From Conchocele bisecta (taxonomy: Eukaryota > Mollusca > Bivalvia > Lucinida > Thyasiridae): DNA of 64,000 nucleotides. This document shows, in pieces, positions 10,327 through 18,630 of the stretch (the stretch's first letter is position 1; the number at the start of each line of letters is the position of its first letter). Below the pieces are notes generated by a model. That model did no database searches. It was not told the DNA's origin and saw nothing but the letters and a program-made list of their open reading frames with translations. The stretch is taken from NCBI GenBank assembly GCA_029237695.1, contig CM055271.1, forward strand, positions 83,029,488 to 83,093,487, written 5' to 3'. Made by a program: the position numbers and the translations under genes.

Positions 10327-10887
10327 ATGGCAACAACAACAAATTTTACTATAGTGAAAGACTTTAGGTTAGATAATGTAAAGGCTATGCAAGATATATT
10401 GATAAGAGAGGGAAATAATAGAATGAGAAGCGCTAGAAAATATAAAAGAGCGGCTAATATTGCGAACGCTATAGAAACCTCCTTAAGTTCTGTATCAATA
10501 ATTACTGGAACCGCTACAGCAGCAATACTATCTGCCGTGGTAACGATACCAATGGCTGGTGTTTTAAGTTGTGTTACAGTATTATCTGGTTCGCTAAGTA
10601 TGATAATTAGGGTGGCTGGTATAAAATTAAATAAAAAATGTAGAAAACACGATAGAATAGCTATTTTAGCCAAAGCAAAAAAAAATAGTGTAGATTTGCT
10701 AATATCTTCCTCGTTGGTTGATGATGTTATATCTAACTCAGAATTCGAGTCTATAATACAAGAAATGGGAAGGTATGAAGAGTTAAAAAATGAAATTAGA
10801 ATGAGGAATAGTGCAAAAATGCCCAAAATATTCGATACGGATTGGGATAAATATAGGGGAAAAATTGGGAATAAAGTTTATAATTAA
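10327..10887 (+). CDS. Two-TM protein with cytoplasmic helical tail (SLATT-like topology)
   Basis: A 186-residue protein. Residues ~1-45 are basic and helical (MRSARKYKRAANIANA). Two adjacent hydrophobic stretches, about 50-75 (ITGTATAAILSAVVTIPMAG) and 78-98 (LSCVTVLSGSLSMIIRVAG), make a hairpin membrane region with a very short loop. The rest is a charged helical tail ending near DTDWDKYRGKIG. The helix, two-TM hairpin, long helix plan resembles SLATT-type domains (the 2TM effectors of nucleotide-signalling systems), but I cannot confirm homology. The frame is intact, the gene is divergent from the fibre gene, and it is convergent with the next gene across a hairpin. Confidence 0.6.
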   Translation: MATTTNFTIVKDFRLDNVKAMQDILIREGNNRMRSARKYKRAANIANAIETSLSSVSIITGTATAAILSAVVTIPMAGVLSCVTVLSGSLSMIIRVAGIKLNKKCRKHDRIAILAKAKKNSVDLLISSSLVDDVISNSEFESIIQEMGRYEELKNEIRMRNSAKMPKIFDTDWDKYRGKIGNKVYN

Positions 10888-10920
10888 TTTTAGGAAATAA
10901 TTTTCCTAAATTAATTATAA
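10879..10920. terminator. Inverted repeat between convergent genes
   Basis: An almost perfect palindrome of about 20 bp per arm (TTATAATTAATTTTAGGAAA against its complement, with a one-base slip) sits across the ends of the 10327 and 10915 genes. It could serve as a bidirectional 3'-end signal. That role is inferred. Confidence 0.5.
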
Positions 10921-11310
10921 TGATTTAATTGATAAATAAATGTTTGAATTATTATTAAATGTAGAATAATTGAATACTTTTTTCAAACCCACTCTGTATA
11001 AATCGTTTAAAAAAACATTTTTTGTGCGAAATAAATTTACTGGGTATGATAATTTACGCAACTTACGTACATTTTGCATATGTGTTTTTAATAAGTTACA
11101 TATTTTTCTATTAAATATCGTAAATCCAACATTATTGTCGGTTCTTAAAACATTATGTTGCCTTAACATATGAAAAATATAAATGAATATAGTTATTTTT
11201 ACTTGCGGGGTTTCGTAAAAACTAAAATTTAATCCATTCTCCGTTTCGTCAAAATTAAAAATATTATCGAGTTCGTCGATATATAAACTTATTAATTGTT
11301 TAATCTTCAT
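10915..11310 (-). CDS. Unknown 131-residue element protein
   Basis: Begins MKIKQLISLYIDELDN and has an intact frame. The first ~55 residues are acidic and hydrophobic, with a VKITIFIYIFHML stretch. The C-terminal half is basic (KTHMQNVRKLRKL). No cysteine or metal motif and no clear membrane segment are present. It lies in a leftward pair with the putative penton gene (23-bp gap). I do not recognise the family; a DNA-binding or regulatory role would be a guess. Confidence 0.5.
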   Translation of the reverse strand: MKIKQLISLYIDELDNIFNFDETENGLNFSFYETPQVKITIFIYIFHMLRQHNVLRTDNNVGFTIFNRKICNLLKTHMQNVRKLRKLSYPVNLFRTKNVFLNDLYRVGLKKVFNYSTFNNNSNIYLSIKSL

Positions 11311-11332
11311 TGTTTATAATTAATCTAATATC

Positions 11333-12115
11333 TTAAATTATTTCTAATTCTATGGAAATTGGTAAACCGTGATTATCTACAAGCTTTCCTTCACAATCCG
11401 TAAATGTTAGTTCTAGTTCCGTAATAATTCCGGCCGTTAGTTTTTTATATAACGGAGTTGTTGGTGTAGTGTTAAAACTTTCACCATAAGTAGTCTGAGG
11501 AATGGAAATTTTAGATAATACTTTAGAATTTTTTCCATCTAATATATTATCACTCGTGCCGATTTGTTTTAAATTAATATCGAAGAATTTAGGCCACATA
11601 TTTAATTGTCCAGTATGCGCTCCATATCTATAAATAATATAATCCGTCCCTGGTATTTTTTTCTTTTTTGATAAACCTAAGGCATCTACAATATTATCAG
11701 ATATTAATATTGCAAACCCACTTTCCACGGTTACTGTACATATACCAGAATCGTAATCTATACTAATTGGATTTTTATCGATTGTTACAAAGGTATAAGT
11801 ACCATCGTCGTGTTTAACGGGTATATCTAACCTACTACCCAAATTTATAATATCCCTAGCGCCCCTAAGTCCTGATCCGATAAAGGCCTTTGTAACCCCA
11901 CCAAAACCAGTACCAGTATTTGGATCACCATCATCTTCTCCCTCATCGGGGCCTATTTGTAACATAGCCATCCAAGAATTTTCAATAGTATTATACCACC
12001 CTATCCAAACCGTTAATGATCTTATTCCTATTCTTTTATCGTAATTAGAATTATCTATCGCAGTTTGTAGAGAAACTGCACCATTTAAAATGTTGCTTAT
12101 AGTATGAAAGGACAT
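11333..12115 (-). CDS. Putative minor capsid (penton-like) protein
   Basis: A 260-residue protein beginning MSFHTISNIL, with an intact frame. It is rich in beta-prone segments and glycine/asparagine turns: IRSLTVWIGWYNT near 32, an acidic GPDEGEDDGDPNTG loop near 53, and IITELELTFTD near 232. There are no membrane segments. Size and beta-rich composition fit a single jelly-roll penton of polinton-like viruses, which is expected alongside MCP and ATPase. The assignment rests on size, composition and genome context, not on a diagnostic motif. It is divergent from the 12180 gene across a 64-bp AT-rich gap. Confidence 0.4.
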   Translation of the reverse strand: MSFHTISNILNGAVSLQTAIDNSNYDKRIGIRSLTVWIGWYNTIENSWMAMLQIGPDEGEDDGDPNTGTGFGGVTKAFIGSGLRGARDIINLGSRLDIPVKHDDGTYTFVTIDKNPISIDYDSGICTVTVESGFAILISDNIVDALGLSKKKKIPGTDYIIYRYGAHTGQLNMWPKFFDINLKQIGTSDNILDGKNSKVLSKISIPQTTYGESFNTTPTTPLYKKLTAGIITELELTFTDCEGKLVDNHGLPISIELEII

Positions 12116-12179
12116 TTTAATAATTTGTAAAAATTAAATTGCTATATATATAATTAAAAATTTTTATATAAATTTAATA
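12116..12179. promoter_or_regulatory. Divergent AT-rich promoter region
   Basis: A 64-bp gap between the leftward penton-like gene and the rightward 12180 gene. It contains 'tatatatataatt' and TTTTTATATAAATTT (12161-12175), close to the ATG at 12180. A TATA-like motif of this form precedes several element genes. Confidence 0.4.
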
Positions 12180-12970
12180 ATGACACAAGACGGCTTTAAA
12201 TATAAACCTTCTACAACATATAGAATAGGTGGGCATTATAAAGTTAGACGGGATGTGTTAGATATAATATCAAATATTGTTAATCCAACTAAACTATAAG
12301 AATTAATCAAAAGGATGAATTTAAGGTTCGTTATTTTAATATTTTTAATAAATATAAAATCGAAAGGGTTAAAACTGAAAGGGAGGTTAAAAAGTGGAGA
12401 AATAATCATATGATATTTTTACAAAATCAAATAAATTTTGCCGTATGGTGTGCAACCACCGGCTGTGGTGTTGGTGTAGACACCCATCTAAAAAATTCGG
12501 ACCCATTTATAAGAAGTCTTTACAATTTCCACACATATTTTACAATACGTAGAATTTTGAAAGAAATGAAGGTGAACGTTAATAGTTTAACAACGAACAA
12601 CCATAGTCCATATAATGTGGTAGAATATCAAAAAATATGTAGAGAATTTAATATACCACTAAATTCAAATTGGAGGCAGATGGTTTTTACAGATACACAG
12701 GGGCTTGGTACAGTATATGCTAATGGGTTGGCACATGGTGGTAGTTTTTACAGAGAGGCGAAATTTAGTTTACCGTTCTTTCCGATAAGCTATGAATATT
12801 TAGATAGAAAAACTGGGGGGTGGACGTTAAAGGATTTTACCGAAAAAACAACGTTCGGAGAGGAAACCCCCACCACCGAGCCTAAATGTAACGATGATGA
12901 TAGATGTTGGTGGCAACCACCTTCTATTGCTCACGTAGAATATATCGAACAACCCCCCCAACATAATTAA
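12180..12970 (+). pseudogene. Unknown element gene split by one frameshift
   Basis: An ATG at 12180 (MTQDGFKYKP...) opens a 39-codon frame that stops at 12297-12299. The next frame is open from about 12293 to 12970, so a one-base indel near 12297 separates a short N-terminal part from a C-terminal part of ~225 codons. The downstream part includes a basic segment before the methionine at 12410, FAVWCATTGCGVGVDTHL at ~12434-12488 (Cys/Gly-rich), and a proline-rich, acidic C-terminus ending at EQPPQHN. No known domain was recognised. It heads the rightward block of small and structural genes. Whether the lesion is biological or an assembly error cannot be told from sequence alone. Confidence 0.55.
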
Positions 12971-12986
12971 TGCCATTTGAACGTTT

Positions 12987-13640
12987 ATGGTCGGAAAGGG
13001 AGGGGGTTTTACTCAGGCCGGCATTGTTAGAATTAATGAGTCTATAAGAACCTATATTTGGGCTCTACTCGCCGCGCAGATTGAGGTGCGGAAACCCTTC
13101 GGGCGCGGGGCGGAGTCCTTCGGTGCGCAAAAACAGTTTATATCTCTAATGGAAGCTAAAATAAAGGCCGCATGGAACGTAACTGAATCTGTGAACAGAT
13201 ATCAACAATATCTATCAAAAACTAAAACTCCCGTAAATTATGTGTTTGGAACTGGGTTATATATGGCGCCTAGTAATATGATTATTGAAATGGGTGATAT
13301 GGGAAATTTTAATAATAAATTAATTATTGCCGGTGATATGTCGTCTATAGGTTTAAATGATAAAATAAACGCGATAAACTCGCGAAAAAAACCTATGCCC
13401 GATTTTGATTCTTTAGAAGAAGATGTGCAGTTGGGTGGGGTCATATCTAAAGAATCAAAATCCGTTATTTTAGATGAAGAGTTACAAATCGAAGATGATA
13501 TAGTTAAATATAAGTCTAAAATAATAGATTTTATAGGAAACGATTTAGAAAATAAAGATGAAACGTTATTGGATAATTTTGAAATAATGGTCGTGATTGG
13601 AGGGTTGTTTATTATTTATTTTTTAAAGAAAATTCTATAA
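12987..13640 (+). CDS. Tail-anchored element protein (possible minor virion protein)
   Basis: A 217-residue protein with one C-terminal hydrophobic segment (VVIGGLFIIYFLKKIL), so tail-anchored. The N-terminal half contains GGFTQAGIV and a basic, helical ESVNRYQQYLSK region. Residues ~140-195 are acidic. An alternative ATG lies at 12971, one nucleotide after the upstream stop. That frame (MPFERLWSE) joins this one only if a base is gained or lost in the G-rich run at ~13003-13012, so the true N terminus is uncertain. It is in tandem with its neighbours and the gap is 16 bp. No family was recognised; a membrane or virion-internal role is inferred. Confidence 0.5.
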   Translation: MVGKGGGFTQAGIVRINESIRTYIWALLAAQIEVRKPFGRGAESFGAQKQFISLMEAKIKAAWNVTESVNRYQQYLSKTKTPVNYVFGTGLYMAPSNMIIEMGDMGNFNNKLIIAGDMSSIGLNDKINAINSRKKPMPDFDSLEEDVQLGGVISKESKSVILDEELQIEDDIVKYKSKIIDFIGNDLENKDETLLDNFEIMVVIGGLFIIYFLKKIL

Positions 13641-13674
13641 TTATATACTTAATTATAAATTAATTTTATAAGCA

Positions 13675-14376
13675 ATGACGATAACCCAAGCTGGAACAAT
13701 AGCCCGAAGGGCACAAACATACGCGGGGGGGGGGGGGGGGGTACGCAAACGGTCGGGTGGGGTGGAGGCGACCACCGGTGCGGAGAGTGGGGGTGGGTCG
13801 TGGGTTTAATATACCCCCCAACCCCGCAACAGCGCGAAACCCTACCACATTAGATTTAGCTCAAGGGGGGCGCAGGAGGATGTTGGGGGTGAGCAGGATA
13901 TTATGGTAGGTAGTAGACAGCATACACAGGGGGAGGAGCTTTTAAAACAACATTCGGACGATTTTTATATGTTTCATAACGAGCGCGGGCAATTCCCAAC
14001 CGCGGGGCGGGCAATCCGTCAAGAATTTAAGTACATAGCGGACCAGAGTGGTGGGCCGTTTCACCTTCGTTTGGCAGACCACCCCAGCGCTAAATTAACT
14101 AATAGGAATGGTACCTTTAAATCCCTCGAAACTATAGCCAGAGAGAGTGGTATTGGTGTGGTTAGGGCTTTAGGCTTTGTTGATTTTAAAAGGGGAGGTG
14201 GTCGGGCGGCGATGGCCAACAGATTACAAGAGCTGCACGTAAATATACCAATGAACAACATATACCCAAACCTAGACGCCCTTACAAATACTGCAAAAAC
14301 AATATATAGGGGTATAGACGGCTCTAATACTGCGTTTTTGCCTAAACATTATAGAGACGCTCTAGGGGGGATGTGA
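13675..14376 (+). pseudogene. Unknown element gene interrupted by a stop and a 17-base G run
   Basis: An ATG at 13675 (MTITQAGTIARRAQ) is in the same frame as the open stretch 13903-14376, but a TAA at 13807-13809 lies between them and a run of 17 G at 13725-13741 precedes it. The intact 157-residue part begins MVGSRQHTQGEELL. It includes HNERGQFPTAGRAIRQEF and a glycine/arginine-rich FKRGGGRAAMANRLQELHV segment, and ends FLPKHYRDALGGM. No domain was identified. It overlaps the start of the next gene by 4 nt at a GGGGGG run, so the two may be one gene shifted by an indel. It may be a core or minor capsid component, judged by position just before the membrane protein and MCP. Confidence 0.5.
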
Positions 14377-15212
14377 ACTGGGAAAAAAATAAAGCCGACG
14401 CAGCTATCGCCAACCGTGAAAGTGATATTTTACGAAAAGATATAAAACTTTTAAGTAAAGTAAAGGCCGCCATGGTGCGGTTTAACAAGATTTTAGCAGA
14501 TAGTGTTTTGGGGGGTGTTATTTATAAAATTAATAGCGCAAAAGCAACATTAAAGCAATTAGCAAATAAACATTTAGCGTTAAGAAATAACATCACCACG
14601 CGGAGTAATAATATTAAAGATAGGTTGGCAAGTATTAAAAATACACTCTCTGAGATAAAGAGAGAAGATTTAACGGTATTGGAAAAAGTTAAAACTGTTT
14701 TTAGAGAACAGGGTATTTCTATTGGTGCTGTGTTATCCGCACTTGCAATAATAGTTGGTATTTCTGTTACGCCCGCGCTTCTGGAGTCTGAAGCCGACGA
14801 AGATCAAGATTTCCAAGATGGTGTTGTGGAACCAGATACGCCGTTAGATGACGAGGGTAATTTGGTTGATATAGAAGACGAGGATTTTTTTGAAGATGAT
14901 AATGTGTTGGAAGGGGGTGAACACATTAATACCGACGAAATTGATGATATTATAGACGCGTCAGACGGTTCGCTGTTAGATGATGCTGGTTTAGTAGTAA
15001 GTAAAAATATGTATGGTGTATTTAGTACGATAGGGTCGTATCTTATTTCAAAAGGTGATATGATATTAACAGCAATACCTGGATTGTTTGGTGCAATCTT
15101 AGGTGGTATTTTAAAAATATTAGGAAAGGGCGCTATCGCAATTGCAAATAATATATGGATGGGGTTGTTATTAATTTTCGGAGGGGTTGGTATACTTTAT
15201 TCAAAAGATTAA
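14373..15212 (+). CDS. Membrane-active minor virion-like protein, two hydrophobic regions
   Basis: A 279-codon open frame. Its first methionine-like codon (14373) is GTG and the frame runs upstream through a G-run, so the start is uncertain; an eukaryotic start may lie in the preceding gene. Residues 1-110 are basic and helical (KVKAAMVRFNKI, KREDLTVLEKVKTVFREQG). Residues ~113-135 form a hydrophobic segment (ISIGAVLSALAIIVGISVT), ~138-200 are highly acidic (EDEDFFEDDN), and the C-terminal ~60 residues are glycine-rich hydrophobic (IPGLFGAILGGILKILGKGAIAIA) ending LYSKD. The glycine-rich amphipathic tail resembles membrane-disrupting or penetrating segments. Placement directly before the MCP suggests a virion protein. 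The function is inferred. Confidence 0.55.
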   Translation: MNWEKNKADAAIANRESDILRKDIKLLSKVKAAMVRFNKILADSVLGGVIYKINSAKATLKQLANKHLALRNNITTRSNNIKDRLASIKNTLSEIKREDLTVLEKVKTVFREQGISIGAVLSALAIIVGISVTPALLESEADEDQDFQDGVVEPDTPLDDEGNLVDIEDEDFFEDDNVLEGGEHINTDEIDDIIDASDGSLLDDAGLVVSKNMYGVFSTIGSYLISKGDMILTAIPGLFGAILGGILKILGKGAIAIANNIWMGLLLIFGGVGILYSKD

Positions 15213-15281
15213 TTAATTTAAATTTAAAAATGTTTATATTCTATTTTATAATAATTTCAAAGAAATTAAAATTTAAAAACA
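15213..15281 (+). promoter_or_regulatory. AT-rich leader of the capsid gene
   Basis: A 69-bp, nearly all-A/T gap with TTAATTAATTTAAATTT after the preceding stop and TTTTATAA at 15244-15251, 31 bp before the ATG. Related TATA-like motifs precede the 10327, 12180, 16601, 17298 and 18397 genes. A viral-type promoter is inferred. Confidence 0.4.
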
Positions 15282-16559
15282 ATGTCTTATGGTAATAAAC
15301 TCGAGCCCCATCGTAGATTTCGCGAACCTAATGCCGCAAAGGGGGTTAGGCAAAGTGTAGTAATTACTAATAACCCATCTACAATCGATCAAAATCAACA
15401 ACTACTTGTAAGGTTTCCTAATTTGGGTGGTGATGATGTTATTGTACCAGGTAGCTCTAAGTTGGCCTTTACTATAACGTTGGATTCGACAGACGTAAAT
15501 AGAACGCTTGTTCAAAATATTGGGCGCGCGATCGTTCAGAAAACGACTATTAAAATTAGCGGTAATGAAATAATGTCTCTTGACGACTCAGATATATACG
15601 GATGTTATCAGGACCTATGGAAAACAAAAACCGCGCGAGATAACTCGGTTTATCAAGGTATTGATACTAGCGCAAATAGAAACGTGACGAAACGTAGGAT
15701 AAACGCTGGTGATAAGGCGTCAAATGCCGCAGACGATGTAGTTGCTAGTGTTTATGGTAATAGATTTTATATTCCTCTAGATTTTGAATTACTAGAGACC
15801 GTTATGCCGTTTTACCAAAGCGGTTTGGCAGACCGTCTGGAATATGAACTAACGTTCGGTGAGTATAATAGGGTAATAAATTCTGCGAACACCAGCACAT
15901 ATAAAATTGACGGAATCTCTCTAGAGTTTGATACTGTCACCCAGATGGATCTTGCGGCCACAATTAGAGAAAGATATGCCGGTAAGGTTGCGATTCCATA
16001 TGATAGAATTCTTCGTCATAGACGAGTCGTTAAAAATAAAGCCGACACGTTGTGGAATTTTAACGTTAACGTTCCAGCCAGATCGATGAAAGGAATATTA
16101 ATGTTATTCGAAGAAACCGCCGTGGCGGGGGTTAGAAATTCTGAACATTTTTATAATCCTAAAATTACGAAGGTAGAGACAACTGTAGAGGGTGTACCAA
16201 ACCAATTGTTTAGTCAGGGTATGCTTGGTCACCATCAATGGGACGAAATCCGTAAAATGTTTGGCGGTGGTCATAATGAGGCGGCTGTAACCGATATAGT
16301 TTCTAAACAGCTACAAACTTCCGACGTAACTGTGGCCGAATTCTTCACATCTAAATACGCTCTTTGGATGGATCTACGACTGAGTGATGATAGCAATTTA
16401 CACGGCTCTGGAAGACGGGTTATAAATGCCAGCGAAGGAATATCCCTTCAAATTACAAAAGACGCGGACGGCGATGGTGAAATAATAGTTTTCATATTTA
16501 TAGTTACAGACGGCGCCATAATTATAGAAGGTGGTAGACTTAGCCGTGTTATGTATTAA
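15282..16559 (+). CDS. Probable major capsid protein (double jelly-roll)
   Basis: A 425-residue intact frame beginning MSYGNKLEPHRRFRE. It is the longest rightward gene, with no membrane segment. It is rich in beta-prone stretches separated by polar loops: SSKLAFTITLDST (~60), IVQKTTIKISGNEI (~84), RFYIPLDFELLETVMPFYQSGL (~161), LADRLEYELTFGEY (~181) and ISLEFDTVTQ (~207). The FYIPL...LLE...MPF segment followed by LEYELTF is typical of the strand pattern in NCLDV, polinton and polinton-like MCPs ('ipLp.w' type). Length is near that of compact PLV capsids. The gene lies immediately upstream of the packaging ATPase, the conserved order in this virus group. Assigned by architecture and context, not by a unique motif. 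Confidence 0.6.
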   Translation: MSYGNKLEPHRRFREPNAAKGVRQSVVITNNPSTIDQNQQLLVRFPNLGGDDVIVPGSSKLAFTITLDSTDVNRTLVQNIGRAIVQKTTIKISGNEIMSLDDSDIYGCYQDLWKTKTARDNSVYQGIDTSANRNVTKRRINAGDKASNAADDVVASVYGNRFYIPLDFELLETVMPFYQSGLADRLEYELTFGEYNRVINSANTSTYKIDGISLEFDTVTQMDLAATIRERYAGKVAIPYDRILRHRRVVKNKADTLWNFNVNVPARSMKGILMLFEETAVAGVRNSEHFYNPKITKVETTVEGVPNQLFSQGMLGHHQWDEIRKMFGGGHNEAAVTDIVSKQLQTSDVTVAEFFTSKYALWMDLRLSDDSNLHGSGRRVINASEGISLQITKDADGDGEIIVFIFIVTDGAIIIEGGRLSRVMY

Positions 16560-16600
16560 TTTAACAAATTAATTATAAAAAAATGTAGTAATTTATAAAG

Positions 16601-17140
16601 ATGGATAATATAATAAAAACAATCTGTAAAACTCCACACGCCGCAATAATATGCGGACAAACTGGGTGTGGGAAAACTGTTTTCATATTAAATCTACTAG
16701 AAACGGAATATATTAATATATTTGAACACATCGTGATTATATGCCCAAATTTAAAATGGAATGAAGCTTATAAAAAACGTAAATGGATAAAAACAGATCC
16801 AAATATATATTTAGTAGATCCTGGAGAAAATTTACACGAATGGATAAGAGTTTATTATACTTTATTTCAGGGCGAAACCTCTCTGTTTATTTTAGACGAT
16901 TGCTCGGCAAAGTCTGCGATGATAAAAAAGAGAGATATGTTAACCGAACTCGCCTTTTCTGGTAGACACGCTGGTCATAGTGTATGGGTTTTAACACAAA
17001 AATATAATTCTGTGTTAAAAGATTTACGCGAACAAACAAAATGGACTGCTTTATTTCATTGTAAAGATCGGGATTCTATAGACGATACGTTAAGAGAAAA
17101 TGACGTAATTTCTACAAAAAAACGAACGAGAAGAAGTTAA
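16601..17140 (+). CDS. A32-like (FtsK/HerA) genome-packaging ATPase
   Basis: A 179-residue frame. Walker A is GQTGCGKT at residues 19-26. Walker B is LFILDDC at 95-101, and a sensor-type stretch, SGRHAGHSVWVLTQKYNSVLKDLREQ, follows at about 121-146. This is the layout of A32-like packaging ATPases of polintons, PLVs and large DNA viruses, which pump genome DNA into capsids. The frame stops at 17140, but the next frame is open from ~17124 to 17234 (36 further codons). This suggests a one-base indel in the A-run at 17115-17122 and a natural protein of ~215 residues. Both catalytic motifs lie in the intact part. It sits 41 bp after the MCP gene. Confidence 0.85.
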   Translation: MDNIIKTICKTPHAAIICGQTGCGKTVFILNLLETEYINIFEHIVIICPNLKWNEAYKKRKWIKTDPNIYLVDPGENLHEWIRVYYTLFQGETSLFILDDCSAKSAMIKKRDMLTELAFSGRHAGHSVWVLTQKYNSVLKDLREQTKWTALFHCKDRDSIDDTLRENDVISTKKRTRRS

Positions 17141-17297
17141 AGAAATTTTAAAAAAGAATAAACATTCGCTTATTATTATTTTAAAAACAAAAACCGATCA
17201 ACCGACGGATTATAATATAATTTTACAGGATTAATTTTTATATTATATTTTTATAAAAATTAAACTATACTTTTAATTATTTTTCTCAATCGTTACA

Positions 17298-17870
17298 ATG
17301 CAAGACGAATTATTAGATAATATTTTACCAGATGTTTCTAAAATATCAGAGGAGGTTGGTTTTGAAAAAATTAATGAGAAACTTAAGAAAAAAATTAAAC
17401 CAAAGAAAAATCTAAATGTAGAAATTTTATCAGACGAAGTTGTTGAAATGCGGGAAGTGTTAGCAAAAATAACTATGGGTGGGCAGTCTCAATTTTATTT
17501 AGGAAATAAATATTTAGTAGCAGATATTAATAACTTAAAAGATTCGGCCGAAATTATTAAACTTTATTCTTTATATGAATCTAAGTTAGGATTAATAATG
17601 ACAAAAACGTTGGGAGAAACTATTATAAACACCGCGGTAAATGGAGTTGGGTGTATAATAAATTTGAAAAATGTTGAAGAGTTGAAAGACGAACTTAAAA
17701 ACGATCCGTTTATTGATACTGCACTTAGATCCCTCTGTACAATGGCATACTATTCGTTGGGTGTTTACATGGCACCACTAACAGCCGCTCTTAAAACTAT
17801 TCAACATTATGACAACACACCTAAACAGGATATAACAGAAAATTTACAACCAATAACTGAACCTAATTAA
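17298..17870 (+). CDS. Unknown 190-residue element protein
   Basis: Begins MQDELLDNILPD with an intact frame. The N-terminal ~45 residues are charged and helical with a basic LKKKIKPKKNL patch. The middle contains QSQFYLGNKYLVADINNLKDSAE and TKTLGETIINTAVNGVGCII. The C-terminal third is mildly hydrophobic (LCTMAYYSLGVYMAPLTAALKT), not a clear membrane helix. It sits in the late-gene block after the ATPase and may be a small virion or assembly protein. No family was recognised. Confidence 0.5.
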   Translation: MQDELLDNILPDVSKISEEVGFEKINEKLKKKIKPKKNLNVEILSDEVVEMREVLAKITMGGQSQFYLGNKYLVADINNLKDSAEIIKLYSLYESKLGLIMTKTLGETIINTAVNGVGCIINLKNVEELKDELKNDPFIDTALRSLCTMAYYSLGVYMAPLTAALKTIQHYDNTPKQDITENLQPITEPN

Positions 17871-17918
17871 TTTTAACAGAATTATAAATATTAATATGTA
17901 TAACGATAAAAAAATATA

Positions 17919-18317
17919 ATGACCGAGTTAAAAAATGAGGACGATAAAAAACCTATAGAGGATGATAAAAAATCCATAGAGGATGACAAAAAACCCATAG
18001 AGGACGACTCGATCGATGAAATTAAACAGGTAACTAAGAAAAACCCAAAGAGGGTAGAAGGTGGAAAGGTTTCTGCCATGAAACGAAAGGTGCTTAAACA
18101 ATTAAAAAACCAAACCATAACACCAACAGAAAATTAGGAAGTTATACAAACCGATACACACACACCAAGTCGGTATAAACATAAACATAACTTACTTTAT
18201 GTTGGTGGAGTGGTTTGTTGTTTATTTATTGGATTAGCTACATATACATATTATTCACAACCAGAACCAGTTAAAAATAAAGTGGTAGGTTTTTCACGCA
18301 GGACGATAATATACTAA
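17919..18317 (+). pseudogene. Acidic-repeat membrane protein interrupted by a TAG
   Basis: An ATG at 17919 starts a charged N-terminus with three tandem EDDKKPIEDDKKS-type repeats, then a basic KKNPKRVEGGKVSAMKRK region. A TAG at 18135-18137 stops it after 72 codons. The same frame stays open for 59 more codons to 18317 and encodes a clear membrane helix (LLYVGGVVCCLFIGLATYTYY, about 18198-18260) followed by a short polar tail. The simplest reading is a type II or tail-anchored membrane protein broken by one nonsense mutation. A second frame continuing to 18337 hints at a further indel near 18300. No family was recognised. Confidence 0.55.
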
Positions 18318-18396
18318 GTGATCGTGATATGGATTAATTAATTATAATTAATTTAAATAAATTAATATATATATAATTTTATAAGAAAATTAGAAA

Positions 18397-18630
18397 ATGA
18401 CTTGGCAAAGTGCAGTAAACTCCTCATATAATGCTGGAATTGTTGTAGCTCTCACACTGGGAATTGGTGCTGGAGTAAAGGCGGTTACTAAAACCAGAAA
18501 CCCCAAACTAGACCTAAACGTATATGATATTTCTATGCTGACCGCCTATCTAGCGGCGGCAACCATAATAAAAGATTATTTAGTATCTATAAACGCTATA
18601 GATGATGACATTACTAATATGTTGGGCTAG
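18397..18630 (+). CDS. Small two-helix membrane protein
   Basis: A 77-residue intact frame beginning MTWQSAVNSSYN. Hydrophobic segments lie at about 13-30 (AGIVVALTLGIGAGVKA) and 47-64 (ISMLTAYLAAATIIKDYL), joined by a short polar loop. It is the last gene of the rightward block. TTTTATAA at 18377-18384 precedes the ATG. Its TAG stop overlaps the TAG of the convergent helicase in the palindrome CTAG (18627-18630). It may be a virion membrane or assembly protein; the function is unknown. Confidence 0.55.
   Translation: MTWQSAVNSSYNAGIVVALTLGIGAGVKAVTKTRNPKLDLNVYDISMLTAYLAAATIIKDYLVSINAIDDDITNMLG

Noticed and set aside
10266..10826. 186-codon minus frame opposite the 10327 gene
   Set aside because: Antisense shadow; hydrophobic low-complexity composition, and the plus frame has a proper start and better composition.
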